Shown here in pieces: positions 53,601 to 62,697 of a stretch of DNA of 64,000 nt. Each line of letters begins with the position of its first letter. Position 1 is the first letter of the stretch. The translations under genes were made by a program, and so were the position numbers. The DNA is taken from positions 1,302,001-1,366,000 of the forward strand of contig NZ_CP047946.1 in the NCBI RefSeq assembly GCF_014279655.1, read 5' to 3'. Source of the DNA: Synechococcus sp. ROS8604. GTDB taxonomy: Bacteria; Cyanobacteriota; Cyanobacteriia; PCC-6307; Cyanobiaceae. The notes beneath the pieces were generated by a model that did not search any database, had not been told where the DNA came from, and saw only the letters and a program-made list of their open reading frames with translations.

Positions 53601-54369
53601 TCCGCTTGCTGCGATCACCCGTCAGGAGGGTCCTCAAGCCAGGATTTTTGGATCGGCACCGGGTGCCTATGGCGCTGGATTGCAGGCCTTGATCGATTCA
53701 GGTCAATGGGAGAACCAGGACGACCTTGGCGAGGCTTTTTTAGCCTGGAGTTCCTGGAGTTATGACGGCGACGTTCAAGCCCAGGCCAATCGCTCTGGCT
53801 TGGAAGCTGCTCTTCAGCATGTGCAGGTGGTTCTGCATAACCAGGACAACAGGGAGCACGATTTACTCGACTCTGATGACTACTACCAGTTCCATGGGGG
53901 CATGACGGCAGCGGTGCGGCGCTCGGGAGGCACCTCTGTGCAGCCCTGGTTTGCGGACCATTCTCGCCAAGAGCGGCTTCGCATTCATTCGCTCAGCCGT
54001 GAAATCGACAAGGTGGTGAGAAGTCGGTTGTTAAACCCTCGCTGGATCCAGGGAATGCAACAGCATGGCTACAAGGGGGCGTTCGAAATGGGAGCCAGCC
54101 TTGATTACTTGTTTGCCTACGACGCCTCAACCGAAGCGGTTCCTGACTGGTGCTACGGGGCCATCTGTGATCAGTGGCTGCTGGAAAAGGACACACAAGA
54201 CTTTTTGAGCCGATCCAATCCCTGGGTCCTCAGAGACATGGCCGAACGATTGATGGAAGCCGCCAACCGAGGGTTGTGGGCTCAACCGTCCCCCGATCAG
54301 CTCGAGCAGATCAGGGGATTGGTCCTCCAAGCGGAGGAGGCTGTTGAGAAAGGAGGCCTTAGTTGTTGA
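50605..54369 (+). CDS. cobN: Cobaltochelatase CobN subunit
   Basis: The 1254-residue protein has CobN/BchH-type blocks: [80 protein letters not shown] and [20 protein letters not shown]. The lack of chlorophyll-specific features and the length favour CobN over magnesium chelatase BchH/ChlH. In aerobic B12 synthesis CobN inserts cobalt into hydrogenobyrinate diamide; in cyanobacteria it may work with ChlI/ChlD as helper ATPases, because cobST are often absent. Its 3' end overlaps the next convergent gene by 11 bp. Confidence 0.92.
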   Translation: [1254 protein letters not shown]

Positions 54370-54934
54370 GGTCGCGGACCATGGCCTTGAAAGGATCGAT
54401 GGATCCCGGCTTAGCCGAGGGGCTGCGGTTGGCCGATGGGTTGCTTGGCTGAATCTCGGGTTCGGATTTCAGTTCTTCCTTGCGGCCCACAGGAGCCGCA
54501 TCAGGGGCCATTGGTGTGTTGACACCAGCTGTGCGCAAGGCATTCCCCTTGAGCTTTTGATCCAGCTGCTCCTGGGTCATCGTCTCGGCGAAGGTCTTTT
54601 TCACCGGCTTGGGAATTCCGTCCGAGAGCAAGGACGGAATTGAAGGTTCCTCGTTTGGTTTTTCTTCGCCCAGGCCTTGGGAGCGGGTTCCAACGGTGAC
54701 GTCCATCGCATCAACTTTGGTCACCAACTCCTTGTTGCCAGGGTTGTCGGCGGTTCCGGGGAAGGTGCGACGAATCGTCTTGGCCTCGCGCATGTAGTCC
54801 ACGTTTCCGTAGGACGAAGACGTGTCGGAGTCGAGATAGAAGGCTTCGGCTTTTGGCTTGGCACGATCCTTGGGAACGTCCTGTTGACCGTCATCCTTGG
54901 CGCTTGGATTCAGCAGCCGATCAAAGAGGCCCAT
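54359..54934 (-). CDS. Conserved hypothetical, mostly disordered protein
   Basis: The 191-residue protein is charged and proline-rich with little hydrophobic core. It has a start MGLFDRLLNPSAKDDGQQ, a conserved-looking block FYLDSDTSSSYGNVDYMREA, then TIRRTFPGTADNPGNKEL, and an end DPFKAMVRDLNN. The pattern resembles a cyanobacterial protein of unknown function (short helices at both ends joined by linkers). It may bind a partner through these short motifs. It is 27 bp downstream of the PHP gene on the same strand. Confidence 0.68.
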   Translation of the reverse strand: MGLFDRLLNPSAKDDGQQDVPKDRAKPKAEAFYLDSDTSSSYGNVDYMREAKTIRRTFPGTADNPGNKELVTKVDAMDVTVGTRSQGLGEEKPNEEPSIPSLLSDGIPKPVKKTFAETMTQEQLDQKLKGNALRTAGVNTPMAPDAAPVGRKEELKSEPEIQPSNPSANRSPSAKPGSIDPFKAMVRDLNN

Positions 54935-54961
54935 TCCCGTGTTCCAGATCGTTGAGTGAAT

Positions 54962-55618
54962 TTAGCGGCCTTTTAGGTCCAACCCGTGGGTATCGGTGCC
55001 GCAGGTACGCAAAAGGCCAAGGTTCTTTAACTGTTGGTCGATCGATTCACAGATCAACGGTGTGCAGGCCCAGTGCTGTTGCATGTCGTAGTCGTACCAG
55101 GCTTCACCCCCGTCGAAACCCAGTTCAGCCGCTGCATCAATCAACACCGAGAAGCTCAATCTGTAGCGCCCTGGATGGGCCAGGATTGCCAGCCCTCCAG
55201 CGTTGTGAATCGCCTTGCGAACCTCACCAGCCCTCAGAGGGGCGCCCACAGCGGCATCGCCGCTGGAATAGGGCACAAGTGCGGGATGTCCTGGCGTGAA
55301 GCCAAGGGCAAGGACATGGACCAAACAACCTTGCAGGATGCAACTGATTTCCATCCCACTCCAAAGCGTCGGCGTGTTTTCGCCGCGATTGCGAGCGCGA
55401 TCAAGCCAGTCGTGCATCGGTTCATAGCCAGCGATCGAATGGTGATCCGTGACTGCGATGTGACTCAGCTTCCGCGCCGTGGCTTGTTCAATCAGAGCCA
55501 CGGGTTCCAGGCTTCCGTCGCTGCAAACGGTGTGGCAATGAAAATTCAGTGAGCCAGGACAGCTCTCTGGTCCAATCGTTTCGAGGACAGCCCGCAACGG
55601 GTGCTGATCAGGCGTCAC
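54962..55618 (-). CDS. PHP-domain phosphoesterase
   Basis: From the GTG at 55618 the protein is 218 residues; the frame is open to 55708, inside hemJ. Metal-binding motifs are LNFHCHTVCSDGS, IAVTDHHSIAGYEP, LWSGMEISCILQGC with HVLALGF, AILAHPGRYRL and CGTDTHGLDL. This is a complete PHP set of histidines and aspartates as in the histidinol-phosphatase/YciV group, which hydrolyses 3',5'-nucleoside bisphosphates or short RNAs. The substrate cannot be told. It overlaps the hemJ stop by 11 bp. Confidence 0.85.
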   Translation of the reverse strand: MTPDQHPLRAVLETIGPESCPGSLNFHCHTVCSDGSLEPVALIEQATARKLSHIAVTDHHSIAGYEPMHDWLDRARNRGENTPTLWSGMEISCILQGCLVHVLALGFTPGHPALVPYSSGDAAVGAPLRAGEVRKAIHNAGGLAILAHPGRYRLSFSVLIDAAAELGFDGGEAWYDYDMQQHWACTPLICESIDQQLKNLGLLRTCGTDTHGLDLKGR

Positions 55619-56201
55619 CAACGGACTCCTGCGCAAGCGCTGCTTCACGAAGACGACGCCAGCGGGCATAAAACTGAATCGTTGCGGCCATGAACACCAC
55701 CAGACCAACGGTTAACCAGGTTGCTGCCCCTGTGGGGAACTGGGTTTTAAACACCACCAGCATCACCACCAAGACCAACAGCAGCGTGGGCAGTTCGTTG
55801 AGAGCTCGGAGTTGCCGACCGCTCCATTGGCAGACCCCAGCCTGAAGTTGGCCCATCAGTCGATAACAGAACACGTGATAGGCCAATAACAGCCCCACAA
55901 AACCGAGCTTTGCGTGCATCCAGCCTTGGTGCAGCCAGGACGGCTGCGCGATCAAGAGCCCTGCTGCCATGGTCACGGTGAGGATCAAACCAGGTGTGGT
56001 GATGATGTTGGCGAGGCGCCGTTCCATCACGGCGTACTGCGCCTTGAAGGCTTCGCGTACAGGCGACTCCTCCTCCTCTGCTTCAACGTGATAAATGAAC
56101 AGCCTGACGAGATAGAACAGCCCGGCGAACCAGACCACCACTCCAACAATGTGAAGGGTCTTGAACCACAGGTAAGCCTCAGGTGGAAGCGTCAGTGTCA
56201 T
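55608..56201 (-). CDS. hemJ: Protoporphyrinogen IX oxidase HemJ (UPF0093)
   Basis: The 197-residue membrane protein has the UPF0093 start YLWFKTLHIVGVVVWFAGLF with the conserved heme-ligand histidine, LVRLFIYHVEAEEE, ITTPGLILTVTMAAGLL, WMHAKLGFVGLLLAYH and RALNELPTLLLVLVV. HemJ oxidises protoporphyrinogen IX to protoporphyrin IX, the last step shared by heme and chlorophyll synthesis. It is the usual PPO of cyanobacteria (no HemY/HemG). It is in an operon-like row with the PHP gene; the photolyase-like gene lies 35 bp upstream. Confidence 0.95.
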   Translation of the reverse strand: MTLTLPPEAYLWFKTLHIVGVVVWFAGLFYLVRLFIYHVEAEEEESPVREAFKAQYAVMERRLANIITTPGLILTVTMAAGLLIAQPSWLHQGWMHAKLGFVGLLLAYHVFCYRLMGQLQAGVCQWSGRQLRALNELPTLLLVLVVMLVVFKTQFPTGAATWLTVGLVVFMAATIQFYARWRRLREAALAQESVGDA

Positions 56202-56236
56202 GACCCCATCAATCTCACCTGAACAATAGAAAGCCG

Positions 56237-57643
56237 CTAGCTGAGCGAGTCAAGAAATTGTTGTGCCTTGGTGTAATGCGTTTCCATGACCTCTGGCGCC
56301 ATGCGATCAAGATTTCGAGCCATCATCGCTAGGCGGGGTTGAGATCGAAAAAATTCTCCATGGCGGTGAATGAAACTCCAAAACAAGCCGTCCCAAATGC
56401 CGCACCAATCTCCAGGTTTGTAGTCAGACATTTTGCGCACATAATTGGATCCAGATAAATAAGGCTTACTTGTAAAGATTCCTCCATCAGCAAATTGACT
56501 CATCCCATAGACATTGGGGACCATCACCCAATCGTAGGCATCCACGAACAGTTCCATGAACCAGGTGTAGATACGGGTGGGGTGAAAGCCGCATAGGAGC
56601 ATCATATTTCCGAGCAACATTAAGCGCTCAATATGATGGCAATAGCCAGTGTCTATCGCGCGCTTAATGGCATCATCAATCGGAGGTATTCCTGTTGTTC
56701 CTTGATAAAAAGCATCGGGAATAGGGCGATCTTCAAAATTCCAAAAATTGCTATTGCGCATCGTGACTCCATGGCGCAAGTACATGGCAGCCATGAATTC
56801 ACGCCAACCAATGATCTGTCTCAGAAAACCTTCAAGAGAATTCAGGGGGATCTCAACGCTGTCTGCGGCTTCCAGGGTTCTGTTCAAAACCTGTTGGGGC
56901 GTGAGCAGTCCGAGGTTGAGCATCGGCGTCAGCACGCTATGCCACATCACGCGGTGATGGGAGCTGATGGCATCCTCATAGGTGCCAAAACCAGCCAGTC
57001 TTTGTTCCAGAAAGGTATCTAACCATTGGTATGCTGATAAGTGATCAACGGGCAAATCAATCGATTGTTCCTCAGGAACCGTGATTCCCTTAGGAAGTTT
57101 TTTACGGTTGTCTGCGTCATAACTCCAACGTCCACCCACAGGAGCTCCCTGAGCATCGATCAAGACACCTAAGCGCTTGCGCTGCATTTGATAGAAGTTG
57201 GCCATCATTGGCTTGCGTCGACCATTGAAATGGTCATCCATCACTTCGGTTGGCGTAAGCAACATCGGAGTGGACAGAACCTCTAAGACACAACCTCTTC
57301 GTTGCAGCGTGTTTCTGACTCTTTTGGTTAAAAGATCATCGATTGGATCAGCGAGGTAAAACGTTTGGTAGCCAGAGTCGATCAGTTCGCTCAGAAGATC
57401 TGACGTCTGTTGCTGGGCATTGGGCGTCAGCGTGATGAGGCGATGGCCTTGGGATTCCAGACGCTTCTGGTAGGCCAGCATCGATTGCTGATGCAATTGG
57501 CGCTTGCGGGGATGGATCGTGAGGGGCCAATGAGGATCACCTCCAAGAATTAAGCCGTCAGCAATCAGGGCAATGCTTCTGTTGGCACGAATCCCCGGAT
57601 GGTGTTCGAACAGCTGGTGGGGAAAGACAAGGGTGATTTCCAT
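56237..57643 (-). CDS. Cryptochrome/photolyase family protein (PhrB-related, DPRP family)
   Basis: The 468-residue protein matches the deoxyribodipyrimidine-photolyase-related family (PF04244): EITLVFPHQLFEHHPGI, DDHFNGRRKPMMANFYQMQR, FLRQIIGWREFMAAMYL, GMSQFADGGIFTSKPYLSGS and NYVRKMSDYKPGDWCGIWDG. Bacterial (6-4) photolyases of this group (FeS-BCP) hold a 4Fe-4S cluster; after MSDY they carry a CxxC pair. Here the same place reads KPGDWCGIW with a single cysteine, so the cluster may be absent. FAD-binding sequence otherwise looks normal. It should repair UV lesions or sense blue light. It lies 6 bp downstream of the small secreted gene at 57650. Confidence 0.85.
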   Translation of the reverse strand: MEITLVFPHQLFEHHPGIRANRSIALIADGLILGGDPHWPLTIHPRKRQLHQQSMLAYQKRLESQGHRLITLTPNAQQQTSDLLSELIDSGYQTFYLADPIDDLLTKRVRNTLQRRGCVLEVLSTPMLLTPTEVMDDHFNGRRKPMMANFYQMQRKRLGVLIDAQGAPVGGRWSYDADNRKKLPKGITVPEEQSIDLPVDHLSAYQWLDTFLEQRLAGFGTYEDAISSHHRVMWHSVLTPMLNLGLLTPQQVLNRTLEAADSVEIPLNSLEGFLRQIIGWREFMAAMYLRHGVTMRNSNFWNFEDRPIPDAFYQGTTGIPPIDDAIKRAIDTGYCHHIERLMLLGNMMLLCGFHPTRIYTWFMELFVDAYDWVMVPNVYGMSQFADGGIFTSKPYLSGSNYVRKMSDYKPGDWCGIWDGLFWSFIHRHGEFFRSQPRLAMMARNLDRMAPEVMETHYTKAQQFLDSLS

Positions 57644-57649
57644 AGCGTC

Positions 57650-57964
57650 TTAACCGGCCTCGCCCGCGAGGCGACAGGCACGCCGTCCAAGAGCTGTGGC
57701 TGGGATGCGATCCACCAGTCCGCCTCGTGGGCTGAGCTGTTGGTTGCGGCAGTCCATCACCACGCGCTCGCGATGCCCTTGTTGATCTTCCAGTCGCATG
57801 CGCAATTGCCAATGATTTTTGGCGCTGCGGGTGATCTCATCGGCGCACACCACTCCTGTGCACAGGCCGGGTGCGGCGAAGGCCCGAGCGGGAGTTAGCA
57901 GCGTGAGGGCGACCCCGATCACAACGATGAAGATCAGGTTTGTGGCTTGAAAGCAGCGCTTCAT
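57650..57964 (-). CDS. Small exported hypothetical protein
   Basis: The 104-residue product has a clear signal peptide ([20 protein letters not shown] with AFA cleavage site), then a basic mature part with four cysteines ([35 protein letters not shown]). It could form two disulphides in the periplasm. The family is unknown. It overlaps uvrC by 4 bp and precedes the photolyase-like gene by 6 bp, so it lies within a DNA-repair row without an obvious reason. Confidence 0.65.
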   Translation of the reverse strand: MKRCFQATNLIFIVVIGVALTLLTPARAFAAPGLCTGVVCADEITRSAKNHWQLRMRLEDQQGHRERVVMDCRNQQLSPRGGLVDRIPATALGRRACRLAGEAG

Positions 57965-59916
57965 GCCGTGTCCTCGCCTGCCATCACCACGTTGTCCTCT
58001 TCAGCTTCCTGAGGATGAAAATAGGCGCGAATCTGTTTGGCCAGCGAGAGCCCCACCCCGGGGGCTTGATGGAGCTGATCCACGCTGGCGATCTGAATGG
58101 CGTCAATCGATTGAAAGTGGGCGAGAAGATCTCGCACGCGTTTGGGGCCCAGGCCAGGGATGTCAGACAGGCGTGAGCGTTTCATTCGCTGCCCCCTCTG
58201 CTGCCGATGGAAGGTCACGGCAAAGCGATGCGCCTCGTCGCGTAAGCGTCGCAGCAAGGCCACTCCAAGTTGGTCGGGCTCGCTTTCAAGGGGCTGCTTG
58301 GCTTCCGGGAGGAAAATCTCTTCCCGTTGTTTGGCCAGGGAACACACCACAAGATCCTCATGCAAATCCAACTCGCGCAAGGCTTCCATCACGGCGGATA
58401 GCTGACCCTTGCCCCCGTCAATCATCACGACATCGGGCCAGTCATGGAGACCATCCATGTTCAGGCTGCTGCTGGATTGGCGCCTGATTTCAGCCAGGTC
58501 AGCCCCTTCAGCTTTCACGCGGGCCCATTTGCGAAAGCGCCTGCGCATGATTTCTGCCATGGCCATGAAGTCATCGCTGTGACCGGCCTGAATGCTGCTG
58601 CTTTGGATTTTGTAGCGGCGGTAATGCTGCTTGGCAGGAAGCCCGTCGATGAAGACCACCTGTGAGGCAACAGCATCACTGCCCTGAATATGACTGATGT
58701 CATAGCCCTCGATTCGTCGTGGAGGTGTGGTTAATTCAAGAAGTTGAGCCAGATCTTCCGTTGCTAAGGCCTGCTGTTCCTGGCTTTGGCGAGCCCGGCC
58801 TAATTCAAATTCAGCGTTTCGCATCACCAAATCAATTAGATCTGCCTTTTGGCGTCTTTGAGGATGCAACACCTGAACTTTGCGCTCTCTTTGTTCGCTT
58901 AACCAGTCGGCAATCAAGGACTGTTGCGGAAGCTGATGCTGCACTAAAACTTCCGGAGGTATTTCAACGGCGTCGACCTGGCTGTAGTGCTCTTCGATGA
59001 CCCTCTGAAGGATTAATCCCGACCCTAGGTCTGTTGCATCTGCTGCAAAACCAAGACGGCCAACTAGTTTTCCGGCACGCATTTGAAACAATTGAATCGC
59101 TGCAAAATGATCATCTTGGGCAACGGCAAGCACATCTCTGCTCACGGATGCATCCGGTAAGCTCATTTTTTGATCAGCAGTTAACTGATCAATTCCTTGA
59201 AGTTGATCGCGTATTCTGGCAGCAGATTCAAAATCAAGCCTCTCGGCATAGCGCTCCATCTGCTGATTAAGGAGTTGCCGAAGTTCGTCGCTCCGACCTT
59301 GGAAGACCATCGCAACTTTGCGTAAAATTTGGTGATAATCTTCAGAACTTACCTTCTCTTGGCAAACTCCTGGGCAACGACCAATCGAATAATTAAGGCA
59401 GGTGCGATTTGGATAAAGAGGACGTGGTCGTTGGCGTAGGGGAAACACTCGTTTGACGAGAAAGAGGGTTCTTCTGAGCAAGCCCACATCCACATAGGGT
59501 CCATAAAATCGATCGAGTGGGCTGCGAAATCTCCGACGTCGGGTAATAAAAATGCGAGGGTATGGTTCGCTCCACGTAATGCACAGATAGGGATATTTTT
59601 TGTCGTCCTTCAGCAGTACATTGAAATGCGGTTGCTGGTTTTTGATCAGATTGGATTCCAGTGCGAGCGCTTCCGCCTCGCTGTCCGTGACGATGAACTC
59701 GATTTCGCAGATCTGCCGCACCATCAAGCGGATGCGCGGGCTCAGGTCATGGCTGCTGCGAAAGTAACTACGAACCCTGCTACGCAAGGTTTTTGATTTT
59801 CCGACATACAGCAAGCGGTCGTCGGCATCGCGCATGAGATAGCAGCCCGGCTCAGGGGGGATCTCTTTCAGGCGCTGTTCCAGGCGCTCCGGTTGCTCAA
59901 GCAATGGACGCTGCAT
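57961..59916 (-). CDS. uvrC: Excinuclease ABC subunit C
   Basis: The 651-residue protein starts with a GIY-YIG nuclease domain ([33 protein letters not shown]), followed by a UvrBC-interaction helix ([20 protein letters not shown]), an RNase H-like nuclease ([30 protein letters not shown]) and a C-terminal helix-hairpin-helix region ([17 protein letters not shown]). It makes the 3' and 5' cuts in nucleotide excision repair with UvrAB. Length and catalytic residues are normal. A coaD gene is divergent 55 bp away. Confidence 0.96.
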   Translation of the reverse strand: MQRPLLEQPERLEQRLKEIPPEPGCYLMRDADDRLLYVGKSKTLRSRVRSYFRSSHDLSPRIRLMVRQICEIEFIVTDSEAEALALESNLIKNQQPHFNVLLKDDKKYPYLCITWSEPYPRIFITRRRRFRSPLDRFYGPYVDVGLLRRTLFLVKRVFPLRQRPRPLYPNRTCLNYSIGRCPGVCQEKVSSEDYHQILRKVAMVFQGRSDELRQLLNQQMERYAERLDFESAARIRDQLQGIDQLTADQKMSLPDASVSRDVLAVAQDDHFAAIQLFQMRAGKLVGRLGFAADATDLGSGLILQRVIEEHYSQVDAVEIPPEVLVQHQLPQQSLIADWLSEQRERKVQVLHPQRRQKADLIDLVMRNAEFELGRARQSQEQQALATEDLAQLLELTTPPRRIEGYDISHIQGSDAVASQVVFIDGLPAKQHYRRYKIQSSSIQAGHSDDFMAMAEIMRRRFRKWARVKAEGADLAEIRRQSSSSLNMDGLHDWPDVVMIDGGKGQLSAVMEALRELDLHEDLVVCSLAKQREEIFLPEAKQPLESEPDQLGVALLRRLRDEAHRFAVTFHRQQRGQRMKRSRLSDIPGLGPKRVRDLLAHFQSIDAIQIASVDQLHQAPGVGLSLAKQIRAYFHPQEAEEDNVVMAGEDTA

Positions 59917-59971
59917 TTGTCGAATCTAGAGACCCTGAGCTGCATAGGATCCGATCAGTCCTGCATGGCTG

Positions 59972-60454
59972 ATGCGCGCTCTCTACCCGGGCAGTTTTGA
60001 TCCTCTCACCCTTGGTCATCTCGATTTAATCGAGCGTGGCTGTTCTCTGTTCGGGGAGGTGGTGGTTGCTGTTCTCCAGAACCCAGGTAAATCCCCTGCT
60101 TTCAGCCTTGATCAACGGCTGGAGCAAATCACCCAGGCCACCTCCCATCTGCAAGGGGTCACGGTGACCAGCTTTAACGGCCTGACGGTGACCTGCGCGC
60201 GCGAACACGGTGCCCAGTTGATTTTGCGCGGCTTACGCGCGATGAGTGATTTCGAATATGAGCTTCAGATCGCTCATACGAACCGATCTTTGGATTCTGA
60301 ATTTGAGACCATTTTCCTCAGTACTGCAGCCCACTACAGCTTTTTGAGTAGTTCGGTTGTGAAGGAAGTGGCCCGTTTTGGAGGTCGTGTTGAACACATG
60401 GTTCCAGCGGTGGTGGCGGAGGACCTCAAGAGGTTCTTTAATTCGGCTTTATAA
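59972..60454 (+). CDS. coaD: Phosphopantetheine adenylyltransferase
   Basis: The 160-residue enzyme has [20 protein letters not shown] with the TxGH nucleotidyl-transferase motif, [35 protein letters not shown] and a final [18 protein letters not shown]. It makes dephospho-CoA from 4'-phosphopantetheine and ATP. The start ATG at 59972 fits the family. A Cdv3/DivIVA-like gene follows 10 bp later. Confidence 0.96.
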   Translation: MRALYPGSFDPLTLGHLDLIERGCSLFGEVVVAVLQNPGKSPAFSLDQRLEQITQATSHLQGVTVTSFNGLTVTCAREHGAQLILRGLRAMSDFEYELQIAHTNRSLDSEFETIFLSTAAHYSFLSSSVVKEVARFGGRVEHMVPAVVAEDLKRFFNSAL

Positions 60455-60464
60455 GTCATTTTCG

Positions 60465-61448
60465 ATGAGCGAGATCCAGTTCTCCGTGCTCGATCAGCTC
60501 GACCAGCTCGAGGAAATAGTTCTTGAAGGAAGCCGCATTCCTTTTAGTGGTGGAAGGCTGGTGAATGAGCAAGATGCCGTCGAGCTGATGGATGGCGTCA
60601 GGGCGTCGCTGCCCGGGCAGATTGCCCAGGCTGATCAGTTGCTGCAAAAGAAGGACGAATTTATTGCCTCGGCACGCAATGAGGCCGACGAATTCATTAC
60701 CTCGGCACGCAATGAGGCCGACGAAATTGTTCAAAAAGCCCAGCTTGAGCGCGAACAGCTCGTCAGTGCAGCTGCGGTTAGGCAGGAAGCGGAACGCCAG
60801 GTGAATGAGATGCGGGATCAGGTTCGCCAGCAGTGCGAACAGTTACTCCAGACCTCTCGCCAGCAGGCCGCTCAAATGGAGCACGAGATGCAATCCAAGC
60901 AGGTCCAGTTGGAGCAGCAATTTGCCACCCGTCGGCAACAGTTGGAGCAGGAGGCTCTGCAACGCCGTCAACAACTCGATCAGGAAGCGCTCGAACTCAA
61001 GCGCCAATTGGCCGAGCACCACGAACGCAGCCGCCAGCAGTCCGCTCAGGAGCTAGAGCAGATTCGCAATGAAGGGGTCAAGCTCCAGAAGGAGGCCCAA
61101 ACGGAAGCTGAGCGGATTCACAACGATGCTCTTCAGTTCCGCCAGCAGACCCAACAACAGTGTGAATCGTTGATTCAGCGCACACGGCATGACGCTGCAT
61201 CTGTCCAGGACGGAGCCAACCGCTACGCGGAGCAAACGCTGGGAGAACTCGAGCAACGACTCAAGGAGATGGCCCAGGTGGTTTTGGCTGGTCGCCAAGA
61301 GCTCGTGAAAATTCAGATGATCCGTCCCGAAAGCTCTGCTCCTGAGACCGAAAGTTCCGACTCGCCAACCCGTCAAGGGAAAGCGGTCTCGATGAACAAA
61401 GCGCGTCGTGCCGCCTCCAGGCTCAGATCGATGAAGGGCACGGGCTGA
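60465..61448 (+). CDS. Cdv3/DivIVA-like coiled-coil cell-division protein
   Basis: From ATG 60465 the protein is 327 residues. The N-terminus (VLDQLDQLEEIVLEGSRIPF, SGGRLVNEQDAVELMDGVRA, then SLPGQIAQADQLL) matches the Cdv3 group of cyanobacteria, distant DivIVA relatives that help position the division site. A very long coiled coil rich in Q, E and R (about residues 55-285) and a basic tail follow. A near-perfect 33-bp tandem repeat lies at residues 64-85 (FIASARNEADE, FITSARNEADE). The last 26 bp overlap the convergent peptidase gene. The frame open upstream to 60378 belongs inside coaD and is not used. Confidence 0.8.
   Translation: MSEIQFSVLDQLDQLEEIVLEGSRIPFSGGRLVNEQDAVELMDGVRASLPGQIAQADQLLQKKDEFIASARNEADEFITSARNEADEIVQKAQLEREQLVSAAAVRQEAERQVNEMRDQVRQQCEQLLQTSRQQAAQMEHEMQSKQVQLEQQFATRRQQLEQEALQRRQQLDQEALELKRQLAEHHERSRQQSAQELEQIRNEGVKLQKEAQTEAERIHNDALQFRQQTQQQCESLIQRTRHDAASVQDGANRYAEQTLGELEQRLKEMAQVVLAGRQELVKIQMIRPESSAPETESSDSPTRQGKAVSMNKARRAASRLRSMKGTG
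60654..60719 (+). repeat. 33-bp tandem duplication in the Cdv3-like gene
   Basis: Two 33-bp units (60654-60686 and 60687-60719) differ at only two bases. Each encodes 11 residues, which equals three heptad turns of coiled coil plus a half-turn, so the phase of the coil may change. Confidence 0.9.
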
Positions 61449-62697
61449 GGCTGTAGACGGTTCTTAAAATCCGGCCGATCGTTGCGTTCGGTCGGCTGGC
61501 ACCATTCGAAATCATGCTCACGTATCGCGGACCGTCCGCGGTTTGGAGAATGCCAGAAATAGAGCGCACACCGCTGATGGTGCCAGTTTTTCCCCAAAAC
61601 TTGCCTTGAATGGGCGTGCCGATGAAGTAATTGCGCAGCGTCCCTCGCTGTCCAGCAATTGCCATGGAAGCTTGGTAGTAGGAAGCGTAGGGATGTTGAT
61701 TCATCCGCATCAATAACGCAGCGATGGTCTGACTGGATACGCGGTTGTTGCGCGACAGTCCACTGCCATCGGCAACCCTGAGTCCCTGCACAGGGATTCC
61801 TTGTTGTTGCATCCAGCGGTGAGCGGCCGCTGAGGCCGCTCTCACGTCCCATTGGTCGGCTGCTTGTCGGAGCAGCACTTCAGCTGTGAAGTTATGACTT
61901 TCCGTGTTGGCAAGGCTGAGCAGAGCGTGCATCGGAGCAGAGGTTTCCTCATGCAGCACGATCTGATCGTCGCTTTGTTGTGGTTGATCGGTGTTGCGGA
62001 TCGGTCGCGCTTGTTGGACCTGAACGTTTCCGCCGCGACGCTTGACCTCTTTCTTGAACAGGGTTTCTAGGCGTCGATAGGGATCGCTTACGGCCCCTCC
62101 CAGGGCGTTGCTGGTTAGGGCCAACCGCGTAATCGGCGCTCCATAGGCATAGGCGCGATCTGCAGGGTGCCAATCGTTCGGCCACCAGTTCTGACGGGGT
62201 TCTTCTCGCACCATCAAGTTCACGGGCCCGGTGGTGGTTCCCCGCGCTCCTCCCTGGCCCATGGCTGCCATGGCAAACCGCTGTAGACCTGCAATTCCAA
62301 GATCAGGATCCCCTTGACCTTTGAGTTCAAGGGTGCCGTCGGCACGTTGGACGAGTTGCGTACGCAGGCGGAAATCAGGACCCAACTGGTCGAGAGCGAA
62401 GGCTGTACTGATCAGCTTTTGATTGGAGGCTGGAATGCGCGCCATCGCGCCATTCACGTCACCCAGCAGATCTCCATTGCTGTTGACCACTGACACGCTC
62501 CATGCCCTGGCAACGGGGGCTAGCAAGCGATTCAAGGCATGCTGCATAGGAACACAGGAGCGCCCCCGTTGTTGAAGATCGGGAAGAGGCTGGTCAGAGG
62601 GTGGTGCTGGAAGAGTCAGCAGCGCAGGCTCGGCCCGAGCAGGCATCGACGCTGTTGTGGTCGCCGCCAGCGTGAGGAAAAGGAGAGCTGCTTTCAT
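61423..62697 (-). CDS. D-alanyl-D-alanine carboxypeptidase/endopeptidase, PBP4 (S13) type
   Basis: The 424-residue exported protein has a signal peptide (ALLFLTLAATTTASMPARA), the SxxK motif in IPASNQKLISTAFAL, the SxN motif in VADGSGLSRNNRVS and KTG in GKFWGKTGTISGVRS, all in the S13 order. It also has HPADRAYAYGAPITRLALTS. It removes the terminal D-Ala and cuts D-Ala-mDAP cross-links in peptidoglycan. It overlaps the DUF4330 gene by 4 bp and the Cdv3-like gene on the other strand by 26 bp. The cell-wall link with Cdv3 is suggestive but not proven. Confidence 0.92.
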   Translation of the reverse strand: MKAALLFLTLAATTTASMPARAEPALLTLPAPPSDQPLPDLQQRGRSCVPMQHALNRLLAPVARAWSVSVVNSNGDLLGDVNGAMARIPASNQKLISTAFALDQLGPDFRLRTQLVQRADGTLELKGQGDPDLGIAGLQRFAMAAMGQGGARGTTTGPVNLMVREEPRQNWWPNDWHPADRAYAYGAPITRLALTSNALGGAVSDPYRRLETLFKKEVKRRGGNVQVQQARPIRNTDQPQQSDDQIVLHEETSAPMHALLSLANTESHNFTAEVLLRQAADQWDVRAASAAAHRWMQQQGIPVQGLRVADGSGLSRNNRVSSQTIAALLMRMNQHPYASYYQASMAIAGQRGTLRNYFIGTPIQGKFWGKTGTISGVRSISGILQTADGPRYVSMISNGASRPNATIGRILRTVYSLSPCPSSI

